This document shows, in pieces, positions 24,461 to 34,679 of a stretch of DNA of 64,000 nucleotides. The notes below the pieces were generated by a model that saw nothing but the letters and a program-made list of their open reading frames with translations, ran no database searches and was not told the origin of the DNA. How positions within the stretch are numbered: position 1 is the first letter of the stretch; each line of letters opens with the position of its first letter. Source of the DNA: Tanypteryx hageni (taxonomy: Eukaryota > Arthropoda > Insecta > Odonata > Petaluridae); assembly GCA_028673005.1 (NCBI GenBank), contig CM054116.1:135647681-135711680 (forward strand), in the 5' to 3' direction. The translations under genes and the position numbers were made by a program.

Positions 24461-25150
24461 AGAGGGGCGACGAGGAATTAGGTGAGCGATTCGAGGGAAA
24501 CGGAAGGAAGATCGGCTAATAGGAGAGAGTACTAATATAGAGAGCGAGAGAGTGTGGCGACCGATATGTAGTTCTAGTATATCCTATAGGAAAAATAACG
24601 CAGAGGTAGCAGCGTAACAAAGAACTAGTAGGGTGAGGCTGGATGGGTGGTTGCGACGAGGGAGGGATTTGGGAAGGGAATGAAGTGTAGAGGGAGTGAT
24701 GTGGAGAAAGGGAGATGGAATTGGAGAGAGGCGTCGGACTGGAGGTCATCTCGGGAGAATGATTGAAGCGGAAGTCCACCGTCTATTACCCTCCGAGTCA
24801 CCAGTACTTCTCCTAATTTTATCTATCTCTATTGACACAATTCCTTTTCCTTGGATACGCTTGCACAGACGATTAGTTATTTGCGAATGTTGGATTGTAT
24901 TTAAAGGATTTCAACCTTGTATATAGTTTCCGCCTTCAATAGTTGCACTCGACCGCCAGACTCTTCATTTGTCACACTCCATATTTCCAATCGCTTCTCT
25001 ATGCTTTTCCGCCTCCAGGTTCGCACGTCTTGATCCCTCTTTCCTCCTCCCCTCCTATTTCCCTCGCTATTTCCTCCCTCTCCTTCTTTCACCAACTCTC
25101 TCCCTCCTCCGGGATCTCTTTCCCCTCCCTGCCTTCGGTGTCCCGATGCT
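24461..25150. other. Edge of satellite; no gene seen
   Basis: The repeat periodicity is lost by about 24,460. The following 250 bases are purine-rich but not periodic, then become mixed-composition DNA with a pyrimidine-rich tract from about 25,030 to 25,140. Short overlapping reading frames exist on both strands, with low-complexity content (Ser/Pro/Leu-rich) and no recognisable domain. Confidence 0.6.
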
Positions 25151-25560
25151 TTCTGCATTCGTGCACTCATGCAGGAGTCGAAGACACCGCATTTTCCGGG
25201 ACGATTATTCCGGCGCCGTACGCACGCCGAGTGCACCTTCATATGTTGGCCCTTCCCCATTTCTGCACCCTTTGCAAGGAGTCGCAGTTAATAATGCACG
25301 AACTCGCAGTCCGGCGCCACCGACCAATCCCGTGAAGCGTTCCTTTGTGGGCTGGGGCGTGGATCCACGTATCGACCAAAAGAAGGGCGGGGGTTGGGGC
25401 GGCGAGGTCGTCTTCCTCGGAAGGGGGACTCTGGGAGGCCGATGGTGGGAAGGGGAGGAGAGAGTTTAGGGGAGCGCCTGGAGAGGGCGTAAGTGAGCAG
25501 GCGGCGGCAGAGGCGGCGACGGCTGTCTCCGGATTCGGCGACCGTGGCTCTCGGAGGAAG
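25150..25560. other. GC- and CpG-rich patch; possible promoter or exon
   Basis: This stretch is much richer in G+C and CpG than the rest of the window outside the satellite (for example GGACGATTATTCCGGCGCCG near 25,199 and GGCGGCGGCAGAGGCGGCG near 25,501). It contains a good match to a 5' splice donor, GGCGTAAGTGAG, near 25,487. Reading frames through it (plus strand, ending at 25,335, 25,469 and 25,656) show no known domain. A first exon or CpG-rich promoter is possible but unproven. Confidence 0.3.
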
Positions 25561-25844
25561 GATGGCGTTGGTAAAGTATTCCAGAGGAAGGGGAGGGTGA
25601 GAGAGGAAGGAAGGTGGAGGATAAAGGGGGATTGGATGCGGAGGATTAGAGGGTGAGTTTTTGGGGGAGTGTGAGCAGGGAGTGAATGGTGAAGATTAGG
25701 AGAGATTGGAGAGGGAGAATGAGAGGGGTAATTTTGGGGAAGGTGAGAGGGAAGGGTGAGAGGGGAGGGCGAGACAGAGGGCGAGAGGATAGTGAAAAGG
25801 TAAAGTAAGATTGGGTTGGAGGGGACGGATGAGAGTGGATGTTG
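25560..25844. other. Purine-rich low-complexity stretch
   Basis: This is a GA/GGGA-rich sequence without clear periodicity, perhaps a decayed relative of the nearby satellite or a simple-sequence tract. No gene is seen. Confidence 0.5.
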
Positions 25845-26147
25845 TTGGTTTGTATTTCTGGCTAATCAACCTCTTGGATTATTATAGCCATTATTCCTTC
25901 CACCCCGAACACACACCAGGGCGGAGGGAAACCCGCTGCCGGCATTTGCCTACCCTATACGAAGAGCACCGAGGAGCCCAACTGCTTAACGTCTTCCGAA
26001 GGACGAAGCGCTGACTTGCGCGGTCTCTTAAAATCACAAATTAGAGGACGGGACGATCCCAGGTTGAAATATCATACCGCCGCCGGATTCGAACCTGGAA
26101 CCGCTTAGTGGAAGCCCAACGCTCTAGTCACCGCCACAGGAGGAGTG
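25845..26147 (-). mobile_element. tRNA-derived SINE
   Basis: Read on the minus strand, the element starts with a tRNA-like head. An A-box-like segment (GTGGCGGTGACTAGAGCG, 26,124-26,141) is followed by a perfect B box, GGTTCGAATCC (26,085-26,095). A tRNA-unrelated body of about 200 bp follows, containing GACGTTAAGCAGTTGGGC and a GC-rich block around GCCGGCAGCGGGTTTCCC. This head-plus-body plan is typical of arthropod SINEs, which depend on a partner LINE for mobilisation. No clear target duplication was found, so the ends are approximate. The head could alternatively be an isolated tRNA pseudogene. Confidence 0.65.
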
Positions 26148-26309
26148 AGGAGTGAGGGAGGAACTCATTCTCCGGGGACCGGATTACCTTTGAACGTGGC
26201 AGTAGTCAGGAACACGGCATCAAGGCAGAGGGTGCTAGGAATCTCCGGAAGATTAACGACCACTGTCACTCCTTCTCATCCATACCTAATTCCTATAACC
26301 TCAACCTAA
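26148..26309. other. Unassigned spacer
   Basis: A mixed-composition spacer between the SINE and the RTE-like remnant. It may belong to the 5' end of the latter, but no conserved motif is visible. Confidence 0.4.
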
Positions 26310-27310
26310 TTACCTCAATTGCCAGACTCTGTTCTTCAAAGATAAACTTCAAGAGGTTCAAGGAAAACTTGAGAAGATCAAGTGGGATATTTCAGGGCAT
26401 ATTGTTAGTGTGGTATGAAGAAAAATAGAAGACCCGCTGGAACTGTAGAATAGACATCTTTTTTACTACAGGAAAATTAACACAGGGAGAGCAGGAGGAT
26501 TTGGGTTCGTCGTAAAAAAATTGAATAGCTACATCGTGGGAATGGAAAGCATATTCCATCCGAGCAGCTACATTCGTGATCCAAATAAACAACAGGTATC
26601 CACTGCAAATAGTCAAAGTCTACTCTTCAACTTCAACATACTCAGATGAGGAAGTGAAAGATTTCTACCAAGAAACTGGAGAACTACGTTACACAGAAAG
26701 CTGACAACTAAATGTAGTCACGAGTTATTTCAACGTAAGAGTAGGAGAATGGTAAGAAGATGAGAGCAAATTTGAAATTTGAAACGAACGATGAGACCGA
26801 TTTGTAGACTGTGCGCAATGTTTCAGCCTCTACATAATGAACTCCTCCTTTAAGAAGAGCCCCAACAGAAAATGGACGAGGAAGGGAATCAATAACATAC
26901 AAAATGAAATTCACTAAATAATAGTGAATAAAAGGTATGTTATAGAAGGCAGTTCTGTCCTCAACCAGTTTAAAACTGGAAACGACTCTCGATTGGTACG
27001 ACGCAGGATAAAGTTCAATAGTAAGTTTGAAAGACGAAAGCTGGTAAGAAAGCCTAAGCCTATCACCAACGCACAAATGCTACATGAGTGAAATGAAAAG
27101 TTTCAGCTTGAACTCCGCATCGATTCCATGTACTAGAAAATCAAGGACCGGAATCAAAGTTAATAGAGATACTCTGAGAAACCGCATTAGAAACAGACGG
27201 AAGGGTTCAAGTTAAGCTGGATAAAATGTTATCTGAAAATACTAGACAGTTAATGAAGAAAAGAAAGGATCCGAAAATGACAGAGGACCCTAAGGAAGTA
27301 GAAATATAAA
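26310..27310 (+). pseudogene. RTE-like non-LTR endonuclease remnant
   Basis: Conceptual translation across several frames gives a decayed apurinic-like (APE) endonuclease domain of the RTE type. Visible blocks are EKIKWDISG (near 26,370), GGFGFVVKKLNSYIVG (26,490-26,540), NNRYPLQIVKVYSSTSTYSD (26,586-26,646), FYQET, then YIMNSSFKKSPNRKWTRKG (about 26,838-26,895) and KRYVIEGSSVLNQFKTG (about 26,930-26,980). In intact RTE elements these blocks form the nicking endonuclease that precedes the reverse transcriptase. Here frameshifts and stop codons separate them and no reverse transcriptase part remains. The piece is cut at its 3' side by the Helitron-like element at 27,319. Family assignment rests on motif recall, not on a search. 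Confidence 0.7.
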
Positions 27311-27318
27311 TCTACATA

Positions 27319-27905
27319 TAGTTGGTGCTTGCATTCTCACCTTGAAAAACACATTAATTTTTCAGACAGGCAATTCATTATTATAAATTATGCTTTCACC
27401 GCGCTGCACCGATTTTGGTTCTTTCCTTATGGGACAATATTGGAGTAAAATCAAGCCCTGAAATTTACAATTTTCACAATAATACATATTTCTGCCAAAT
27501 TTTAATGTTGTATCACATCTAGAAATGCAATAATATGCATCTAATTTTATAATTTGAAAATGTTTAACGGCCGCAATAACATATTCATGAAGATTCTCAA
27601 ATATTTATGTACGCCTTTACATAAAACTAAATAACGGAAAAAATTCAGTTCCCTAGCTCGTCCTCTAGTGTCTAAACATTTATATATTTGTTTAAACTTT
27701 AAGATTTTTTAACAACCAAATCAATTAATATATCATAATTTCTATAATCCCTATTATTTTACGAATTCTACCTTTACAAAGAATTTTAGCTTCGTAAAAC
27801 ATTCAGAAATACATAAATATTAAATATTTGTTTAAACATTTGCGGATTTTTAGCGGCCACATTGTTTAACTTTCTTGAGATTTTCGATTTATGTAGTCGG
27901 TTATG
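27319..27905 (-). mobile_element. Helitron-like non-autonomous element (degraded 3' end)
   Basis: This copy shares its whole length with the element at 50,361-50,905: both start with (C)TAG plus a GTGCTTGCAT-type subterminal sequence, pass through a TTTAACGGCCGC or TTTTAGCGGCC block, and end near TAGTCGGTTNTGCA. In this copy the subterminal hairpin is partly deleted (GTGCTTGCATTCTCACC, 27,325-27,341) and the terminal CTAG is ATAG. No coding capacity is present. Orientation is given so that the CTAG end is the 3' end. Confidence 0.5.
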
Positions 27906-28072
27906 CATATATCCCTTGAAATAGCAAGGGTTGACCATTTTGGTCCAAGCATCAGTTTAGGAATTTTTTTGGGATATCGAAGTCATAGATACTGTTTTTT
28001 TGTAACTGACTTTTATACATTATATTTTACAAATAAATATCTTTTTCTCATATATATGCTCAGATATTTTCT
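27906..28072 (-). other. Probable 3' untranslated tail of Jockey element
   Basis: An AT-rich stretch lying between the Helitron-like element and the end of the Jockey reading frame on the minus strand. T-runs at 27,966-27,971 and 27,994-28,000 would be A-runs in the Jockey sense direction, but no clear poly(A) end or target duplication is seen. Confidence 0.35.
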
Positions 28073-30437
28073 TTATTTACCCATATTCATAGATAGGTCA
28101 AAATTGGACCCCTTTGTTTTGTCACAATATTTTAGAACTGGCATTTTATTTTGAAAGACTGTTAATTTCTTGATTTTGGTTTTACCGCAATAAGACCATA
28201 CAGGAGAAGCATAGGTCAGTATCGGGCGGATCATTGACGTGTAGTGGATGCATTTGGTCTTCATTGACATTGGGGAGCTTCTTTTGAGTATGCTATATAG
28301 GCCTTTCTTGATTCCGGTTGCTTTCTGGAGTGTTTTCTGCAAGTGGGAATTCCATGTTAATTTTTTATCCATGGTGACCCCTAAAAACGTTGCTTCATTC
28401 TTGCGAGGTATAATGGAGTTGTACAGTTGGAGGAGGTCGCCCTCGCCTTTTTTGGGGTGACGGGAGAAGACAACATTTATACATTTGCTGGGGTTAACTT
28501 TCAGTTTCCATACAGTCATCAATCCTCAATTTGGCGCAAGTGGTCCTGGAGTTGATCGCTGGCGGAGTTTGCATCCCAGTGGCGGGCAGCGATGGTGGTG
28601 TCATCCGCATACAGGTAAAGTTGGGTGTTGTCTGAGCGCGGGAGGTTCATAGGCAGACAGCTTGAAGAGGAGGGCCTGTGGCCAAACTTTATCAAATGCC
28701 TTTTCTAAGTCAAGAAAGGCGGCAGTTGTCAATTGGTTAGAGTTAAACCCATCTGTGATGTATTCGACGAGTCGTAAAATCTGGTGGGAAGTGCAGGTGC
28801 GTGATTGAAACCCGGCTTGTTCATTAATAATGAGGCGATTGGAGCGAAGAAATTGTTGAAGTCGGTTGTTGATTATCTTCTCAAAGACTTTGGCGAGCGT
28901 GGGAAGGAGACTAATGGGACGGTAAGAAGAAGGGTTGGTGGGATCCTTTTGTGGTTTTAGTATCATGCGGATCATGGCGATTTTCCAAGCTGAAAGAAAG
29001 TAGGAGCAGAGGAGGCAGGAGTTGAAAAGGTTAGATAAAAAGGATAAGAATTCAATGGGAAGGTTTTTCAGGACTTTGTTTGAGATCTTGTCCGAACCTG
29101 GTGCTGATTTTTTCTTGCTGGTTTTGATGATTTCAGCCACTTCTCCAGGGTAAGTGGAGAACGGGTCAGAAGTAGGGGAATATTGCAGGTTTTCAATAAA
29201 AATATTAACGTCCTCCTGATGCAGGGATGGTGAGGTGTTTTGGAAGGATTGCTGGAGATGTTCAGAAGTAGGGGAATATTGCAGGTTTTCAATAAAAATA
29301 TTAACGTCCTCCTGATGCAGGGATGGTGAGGTGTTTTGGAAGGATTGCTGGAGATGTTCCGCAAATAGGGAGCATTTTTGTTGGTCAGTCGTGGCGGTCA
29401 CTCCATTTTGATGCAGGGGGGGAGGTGATGTCCGTTTTTCTTTCAGACTTCGGGCAAGTTTCCAGACAGAGTTGTCTTCGCTGGATAAGTTGCAGATGAG
29501 GTTGTTCCACGATTGTTGGCGATGGGTTTTTACCAAGGAACGGACTCGGTTTCTTAGGGCATTAAAGAAGTTCCTGTCAACTTGGTCTCTGGTCTGTTGC
29601 CATGTTTTGCGCGCTGCATTCCGTCTTCTCATAACTGAAATTATCTCAGGGGGAAGATGTTCTGGAGATTTGATGGGGACATGGTAAGAGGCGGATTTCA
29701 AGGAGGAATGGATGGCTTGGGTCAGAGTTTCTACTGCATGGTCGATTGAATGAGGTGAGGACAGTGGAAGGGACACAAGAATGGGTAGGTGGGAAAGGAT
29801 TGTGCGTTTGAAGTAGTCCCAGTTGATAGCAGACGATTGGATATCAGATAAGGACGGTGAGAGGTCATAGATGGAGAGGATTGGAAGGTGATCAGATGCA
29901 GAGTTATCTAGTACAGTGAAGGAGGGAGGCTGGGAAAGATTAGATGTAAGGATGATGTCCAGGATATCAGTTGATAGGTCGGTGATATGCGTTGGCTGCA
30001 ATGGAGAGAAGATTGAGAAGTTATATTGGTGTTGCAGTTGCTGAAGCCTAAGTCCTCTACGGTTCGATACCGAACATCCCCAGGCAGTGTGCTTTGCATT
30101 AAAGTCCCCTGTCAAAATGCTACGTTGCTTGAGAAGATGGAGCAAAGCTTTTCGAAAGCGATTTGGTAGCAGGATTAGGGATTTGGACGCATTGAAGGCC
30201 TTTTCTTACCAGAAGAAGGACTCCACCTCCACGAATGTCAGAGGCGCGGTCAACCCTGAATTGGTGAAAGTTGGGAATGTAGAGGGAGTGGTGGGGTTTG
30301 AGCCTGGTTTCCTGGAGGGCGACGATATCAGGATGGTTCGCGTCGATGATTGCCAGCAGCTCCTCACGCTTGGTTTTAATGCCGTTACAATTCCATTGCA
30401 GAATCTTCAGCTGATTGACGTTGCAATTAAGGGCCAT
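28073..30437 (-). pseudogene. Jockey-clade ORF2 (endonuclease plus reverse transcriptase), broken
   Basis: On the minus strand the reading frame starts with ATG at 30,437 and opens an APE-type endonuclease: QWNCNG (near 30,390), LQETRL (about 30,310), then TGDFNAKHTAWGC (near 30,100) and SDHLPI (about 29,890). The reverse transcriptase follows, with SSYRPISLLPTLAKVFEKII (about 28,870-28,930) and catalytic motif A DLEKAFDKVW (about 28,690). Motif C YADD is at 28,600-28,611 in another frame. Breaks: a frameshift with missing sequence inside the endonuclease (30,120-30,150), a 96-bp in-frame duplication (29,166-29,357), a deletion removing the segment with motif B between motifs A and C (about 28,640), and a stop before the thumb region (28,522-28,540). 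The element cannot make active enzyme. In living relatives ORF2 nicks chromosomal DNA and copies RNA at the nick. Confidence 0.88.
29166..29357 (-). repeat. 96-bp tandem duplication inside Jockey ORF2
   Basis: Positions 29,166-29,261 and 29,262-29,357 are the same 96 bases twice with no visible difference. The duplication is in frame and adds 32 residues (EHLQQSFQNTS to LQYSPTS) between endonuclease and reverse transcriptase. Its apparent identity implies it is younger than the other damage in this copy. Confidence 0.92.
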
Positions 30438-31520
30438 TGAAGTACGTTAGAAGAATTTGCCAGATTTCCTCCAGGATCACCTCTAGCTTCGTTTTCCCAG
30501 GGGGAGGAGGAGTAAGGAACTTGGAAAAAACTCTTTTCAGAGCATCCATGAAAAACTTTTGGATATCACCATCGAGAGAGCAGGAAGGGACGTAGGAATG
30601 GGATTGTGTGGGTTGTGAGGAGGAAGAGGTTTGTTCGGCTGCAGGATTAGGTTGGCGGGATAGTAAAGAAGGGAAAGCAGAATGAGAAGTAATACAAGGA
30701 GCAACTGGGGTAGAAGATAATAGCCGTCTTTCTCTCAGTTTCTCGGCATAGGTTTTGTAAGCCGGACAGCCTCTGAAATTAGCAGGATGAGAGCCGTTGC
30801 AGTTGGCACAGATAGCAGGTTGTGACACATCCAACGGGCAGGTAGAAGCAGCGTGGAAGTCCCCACATCGAACACTGCGCTGTTTTAGCCCGCAGGTCTT
30901 GTAAGTGTGACCAAATCTTTGACATTTGGTGCATTGGGGTGGGCCTGGAGACGGTTTGTATGGGGTTATGATTGCGCGGATGGACCCGATGTACGGGTTA
31001 TTGAGCAGTCGTTGGGCTTCATCGTCGTTGTCAACAATCAGTTGAAAGGTGGCAACAGGACGAAGAGGAAAAGGTTGCGGCAGAGATCCTGGATTTAGAG
31101 CCTGTTCTTCCTCTCGTTTGCGGAGCATGTCAGGAGTTGGGCGGTTGGTTTGAACTTGACGGAGGCTATGAACTGTAATATTTTTAGATTCTACTGCATA
31201 TTGAAGTTTGGGAAGGGGATAGTCGATTGGAAATCCTCTTATTGCAATGACAAGCTTTTTGTCCTCCGCTAGCCGGTACGTGAAATATTCAATGCCATTA
31301 GATTTTAAGTGTTGTACAACCGCACGGAAATCATTGCTGCAGGCACTGAGTTTTAATCTGTTTCCCTTGCAGAGAGGTAACAGGCTTCATCGTGCAGGCT
31401 TTTAGAATTCCATCTTCTTTAACATGAAAATTGATGGATTCAGGCAAAAATATTGGCGGAATATTGCCTGTATGTGGGTTTCGGAAAATCTCAGTAGCAG
31501 GGGTAGGTTTGGGACGCGAT
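30427..31520 (-). pseudogene. Jockey-clade ORF1 (gag-like, CCHC zinc knuckles)
   Basis: The minus-strand frame ends at 30,427 and overlaps the start of ORF2 by 11 bases, a compact arrangement. The C-terminal half (about residues 110-165 of the 233-residue open part) has three zinc-knuckle-like modules: CTKCQRFGHTYKTC, CGDFHAASTC and CANCNGSHPANFRGC. The second has CGDFH where CxxC-H is expected, so one cysteine may be lost. Upstream of the first methionine at 31,128 the frame continues with EYFTYRLAEDKKLVIAIRGF and FPIDYPLPKLQYAVES, resembling the domain that precedes the knuckles in Jockey ORF1 proteins. A frameshift near 31,375 leads to a further piece (IPPIFLPESINF, about 31,430-31,460). 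The protein would bind element RNA. Confidence 0.82.
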
Positions 31521-32427
31521 GACGGAGGTTGAACGTTACAAATTTGACGCCAGGGATATTTCGATTAATTCGTAAGAATTGTGGAAAACAAAAGTTATTA
31601 ATTATAAGAAAGAAACCAATCACTCCCGTAACCAAGTTTTTCCTCCTTAAAAAGCGCACAGTTCAAAATTAACTTAATATACTAAGCGAAAACCATAAAA
31701 TACGATTGAATTATATCGGATGAAAATACTAAAGAGTTATAATTCACAAACTACAAATATTGCAGTCAGAATTCAAAAAACACTTACGCACTCTCAGTAT
31801 TGGTCTTGCTTCGAACACAAGCCTTGTGAAACTAATGCCTAAAAAGCGTTCTGCTCTTCCCAAATGGGGTTTGAAAATTTCTTAGAAAAACATTTCCTCG
31901 AAATCCACTCGTTGTCTTCTTTGCATGCTAACTGATTCCTCCATCTGAATGCAATTTGGGATCCAGGGTCATTTTGCTTTACCCTTCACGAGACAAAACA
32001 AATACCCTGTCGTAACTCTTTTCCCATTCGATGCAGGGTGTCTTCCGGTCACCATCCTGCCAGGTTTTGGGATCTTACAATCACTGTCTTGCGTTCATGT
32101 GCTATGTAGCAATCCCTTACCGCTTTCAACTCTCAAATTCCGCCAGAAAAGCCGAAAGTTACATCTTTCACGCTAGATTTCCCACTACCCGCTAAATGAT
32201 AATTTTTTCCGCTAAGCGACTCCAAAACCCGCCAGATCTAGCCGGAAAAAGTCTGATTGGCTGCATTGGGGTACATTGCGTGTGTTTCTCTTGGCTTTTC
32301 CTTACCTCTCTCCCGTTTTCGCAAATGTGTCTCTTTGAGCAGGGTTTCCGCCCCTGCTGTAAGACCAAACTTGGCAAGAGGGAACGGCGTCAGTATGTCA
32401 ACAGCCGCGGCATGAGGCCACCCCCTT
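31521..32427. other. No gene seen; AT-rich then mixed DNA
   Basis: The left part may include the 5' untranslated end of the Jockey element. The right part (from about 31,950) is of mixed composition and may be the interior of a hAT-like element ending at 32,484. Short frames carry no recognisable domain. Confidence 0.4.
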
Positions 32428-32484
32428 GACCGTGCACCCTGAGGCGATTGCCTCTCTTGCTTACTGTCTGAAGCCGGCCCTCAA
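32428..32484 (+). mobile_element. Possible hAT transposon right end
   Basis: The sequence GACCGTGCACCCTGAGGCGA followed by CCTCTCTTGC and AAGCCGGCCCTC resembles the GCCGGCCC-ending termini seen on some hAT-superfamily elements. No matching left terminal inverted repeat or 8-bp duplication was located, so this is a weak call. Confidence 0.3.
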
Positions 32485-33423
32485 GTATGCATGACTCGCG
32501 TTTTAAAAATTCTCTAATTTTTATCTCTGAATATAATTCTTTATAGGTACCTTACAAATTAAATAAGATCTAGGGAGAACAAATATCGTTTCTTAATTCT
32601 TCTTACCAAGAATCCTTTTGCCAACATATGTAGACAAAATACGGATTAGCATGTTTGGAATTTTCTAGAATTTCAATCTCAGAAACTATAAGTTATAATT
32701 ATGCGCTATTTTGCCTCTAGTGGGAGACACTGGATCTTCCCCAAATTTATTTTATAATCGATGCTTCATAAATTCATGTTATAACTATGAAGAGGAAGAC
32801 ATGGTTACATAATTGTTGTTCACGCAAATAATCTTTGTATCAACCTATAGCAAATTCGGGAAACTAAACTAAAAAACATGCTTTTATATTGGTATCACCA
32901 AGATCGCAGTCATCGATCGGTGTTTTCCTTTCATTGGATGGAAGTACACTGACGTCATTTCACCATTTCATTGTACCAATGAAGACAAAAATCGTAGGCA
33001 TAGTCATAAATGTTAACAGCAGTAACAAACGTATTATTAATATAGACAAAACGATATTTTAGGGCCATAACAGAATTCGCTCGGCGAACGCGTGCAACAT
33101 TCGTTCGCACGCCAATGAAGAAACTAAGACGAATAAGTGTTGTAAGAAGAATAGGAGGATAGAAAAGGGTAAAGATCTCTAGATTGTGTGGAGGGAAATG
33201 AGGGAGAAAGGAGAGGAAGAGGAAATAATTACTATCAGATGACTCCATTCTCCCTAATTGCATGCGGTTAGAGAACATCAGAGCTGGCACGCTGAAGGAT
33301 ACTACGACAGGAATTTCGTAAGCACGATACGAGGAGGAGGTGGAAAAGTGCATTCAAAGAAGATGTTCGTCGCTATAGAGGACACCCAATCCAAGCGGAG
33401 GACACACCGCGCCCTTCTGGACT
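32485..33423. other. AT-rich interval without recognisable gene
   Basis: This is AT-rich, low-information DNA. A minus-strand frame of 132 codons (32,955-33,353) is open but has no known motif, and its composition (Phe, Tyr, Ser-rich) fits chance. Confidence 0.5.
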
Positions 33424-33641
33424 TTCGATGTTGAAAATGTTTTTCAAGTTAACAACAAGTTCTACCAAAAAAGCCACGGTACAACCATGGGAAACTCCCT
33501 TTCACCTTTCTTAGCCAACCTATTCATAGTTAACTTCCCACGTTTATGCCTGAGATACGTAGATGATATTTTCGCGATTTTCGATACCTCCAAAAATAAC
33601 ATAACAGATTTTGTACACTAACTAAACGATCAATATTCTCT
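33424..33641 (+). pseudogene. Penelope-like reverse transcriptase fragment
   Basis: The frame reads FDVENVFQVNN, then YQKSHGTTMGNSLSPFLANL (motif B), then LRYVDDIFAIFDTSKNN (catalytic motif C, YVDD), then a TAA stop near 33,619. Relative to the copy at 45,023-45,469 several residues between motif B and motif C are missing. Upstream palm domain and downstream endonuclease are absent. The coding part joins directly to the element's terminal sequence at about 33,642, so a large internal deletion removed the rest. Family: Penelope-like elements, which encode a telomerase-like reverse transcriptase. Confidence 0.85.
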
Positions 33642-33846
33642 CTGTAGCTGATGAAGGAATAATTCCGAAAGCTTCTACGTTTGTGATGTTTCTGTGTTTT
33701 AGTGTTCTTTTACGTGTGTCGCTTCGACATCCCCGGGACCTCGCCAAACTGAAGTCGTCTGATTGGTGAGTGTTCACTGGGTTTCCTCATCCCAACACCT
33801 TGTTGACATCCATATATCCATTTTACCTTTCCTTTTCCGTAAGCTG
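33642..33846 (+). mobile_element. Penelope-like terminal repeat (family 2), single copy
   Basis: This stretch matches the right arm and exit sequence of the palindrome at 47,419-47,770 almost base for base, including CGCTTCGACATCCCCGGG, TGATTGGTGAGTGTTCACTG and CCTTTTCCGTAAGCTGTTA. It joins the reverse transcriptase fragment on its left and a long (TA)n tract on its right. Confidence 0.85.
33644..33678 (+). ncRNA. Hammerhead-ribozyme-like motif (Penelope family 2)
   Basis: The order is GTAG, CTGATGA, one extra A, a hairpin GGAATAATTCC, GAA, the palindrome AGCT, T, and CTAC. GTAG and CTAC can pair as stem I, GGAA/TTCC as stem II, and the self-complementary AGCT can serve as a very short stem III, stable only between two molecules. 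This fits the small, dimer-type hammerheads known from Penelope-like elements. The extra base after CTGATGA departs from the strict consensus. Cleavage would follow the T at 33,674. Confidence 0.65.

Positions 33847-33915
<69 letters not shown>
33847..33915. repeat. (TA)n microsatellite
   Basis: About 68 bases of nearly pure TA dinucleotide with one phase break directly abut the Penelope-like end. The minus-strand (YI)n frames across it are by-products of the repeat. Confidence 0.95.
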
Positions 33916-33917
<2 letters not shown>

Positions 33918-34679
33918 TATACCCCGTCTAATCTGAAAAAATTCAAAGCTGATAATCATCGCGTAAGACGAGTGATTTAATCACCTCGGCCACCAGATCT
34001 ACGGGTTTGAGTCGCGATAAATGTGAATTTTAATTCACTTGGGGAGGTAGATATATAGTATTAGTGGCATTTTTCACATTAATTTATTTTTAAAAATTGT
34101 TTTTTTTTTAGTTGTTTATTTTTATAATTTCATTATTTTGACAATAGTTATCACATAATTTGTACTATATAATATTTTCTTTTCTTTTCTGTATTTATAT
34201 TGCTGAAGCGAATCTGAACAAACTGCAAGCTTCCATCATGATAACGAGATTATACAAACTAATGCCATTGTTTGTGGTGTAATAGAAGTCTCTTTATTTT
34301 AATGTGGATTTGTATTGATACGAGAATTCCTGGGTTTTTGAAGGGATATTTCTCCTAATAATTGTAAGTTTATTTATCGTAATTATTATTGATAGTAATT
34401 TTTTATTTATCTTAAAAAAGTTTTATCTTTATTCATTTAAGGTTATTCTGAAAACTATTTTCCTATGAAAAGGCCATTGAATACCTTGTTGGTGATCACT
34501 TCACCTAGTATCTAAAGCTGAATTACGCTAAACTAGCAGTATATTTTCGTTGATTTTAAGCAATATGAATTGATAATTCAGTATTGTCATTAATGAAACA
34601 AAAGATACTATCAAACTTCTTACTACTTACATAGCAAACATTTTTACGTTTACCACTGAGTTCTCTACTTCTGTCTGCC
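33916..34679. other. No gene seen; AT-rich
   Basis: This is strongly AT-rich sequence. A segment at 33,960-34,020 (GGTTTGAGTCGCG with CCTCGGCCACC) hints at a decayed tRNA-like piece but A and B boxes do not line up on one strand. The missing 3' end of the piggyBac element should lie here or nearby, but no TTAACCC-type end was found. Confidence 0.4.

Noticed and set aside
33710..33959. Minus-strand frames with (YI)n peptides
   Set aside because: They translate the (TA)n tract next to the Penelope-like end.
33960..34030. tRNA-like sequence beside the (TA)n tract
   Set aside because: A B-box-like GGTTTGAGTCGC is on the plus strand while the A-box-like GGCCGAGGTG is on the minus strand, so they cannot form one tRNA.
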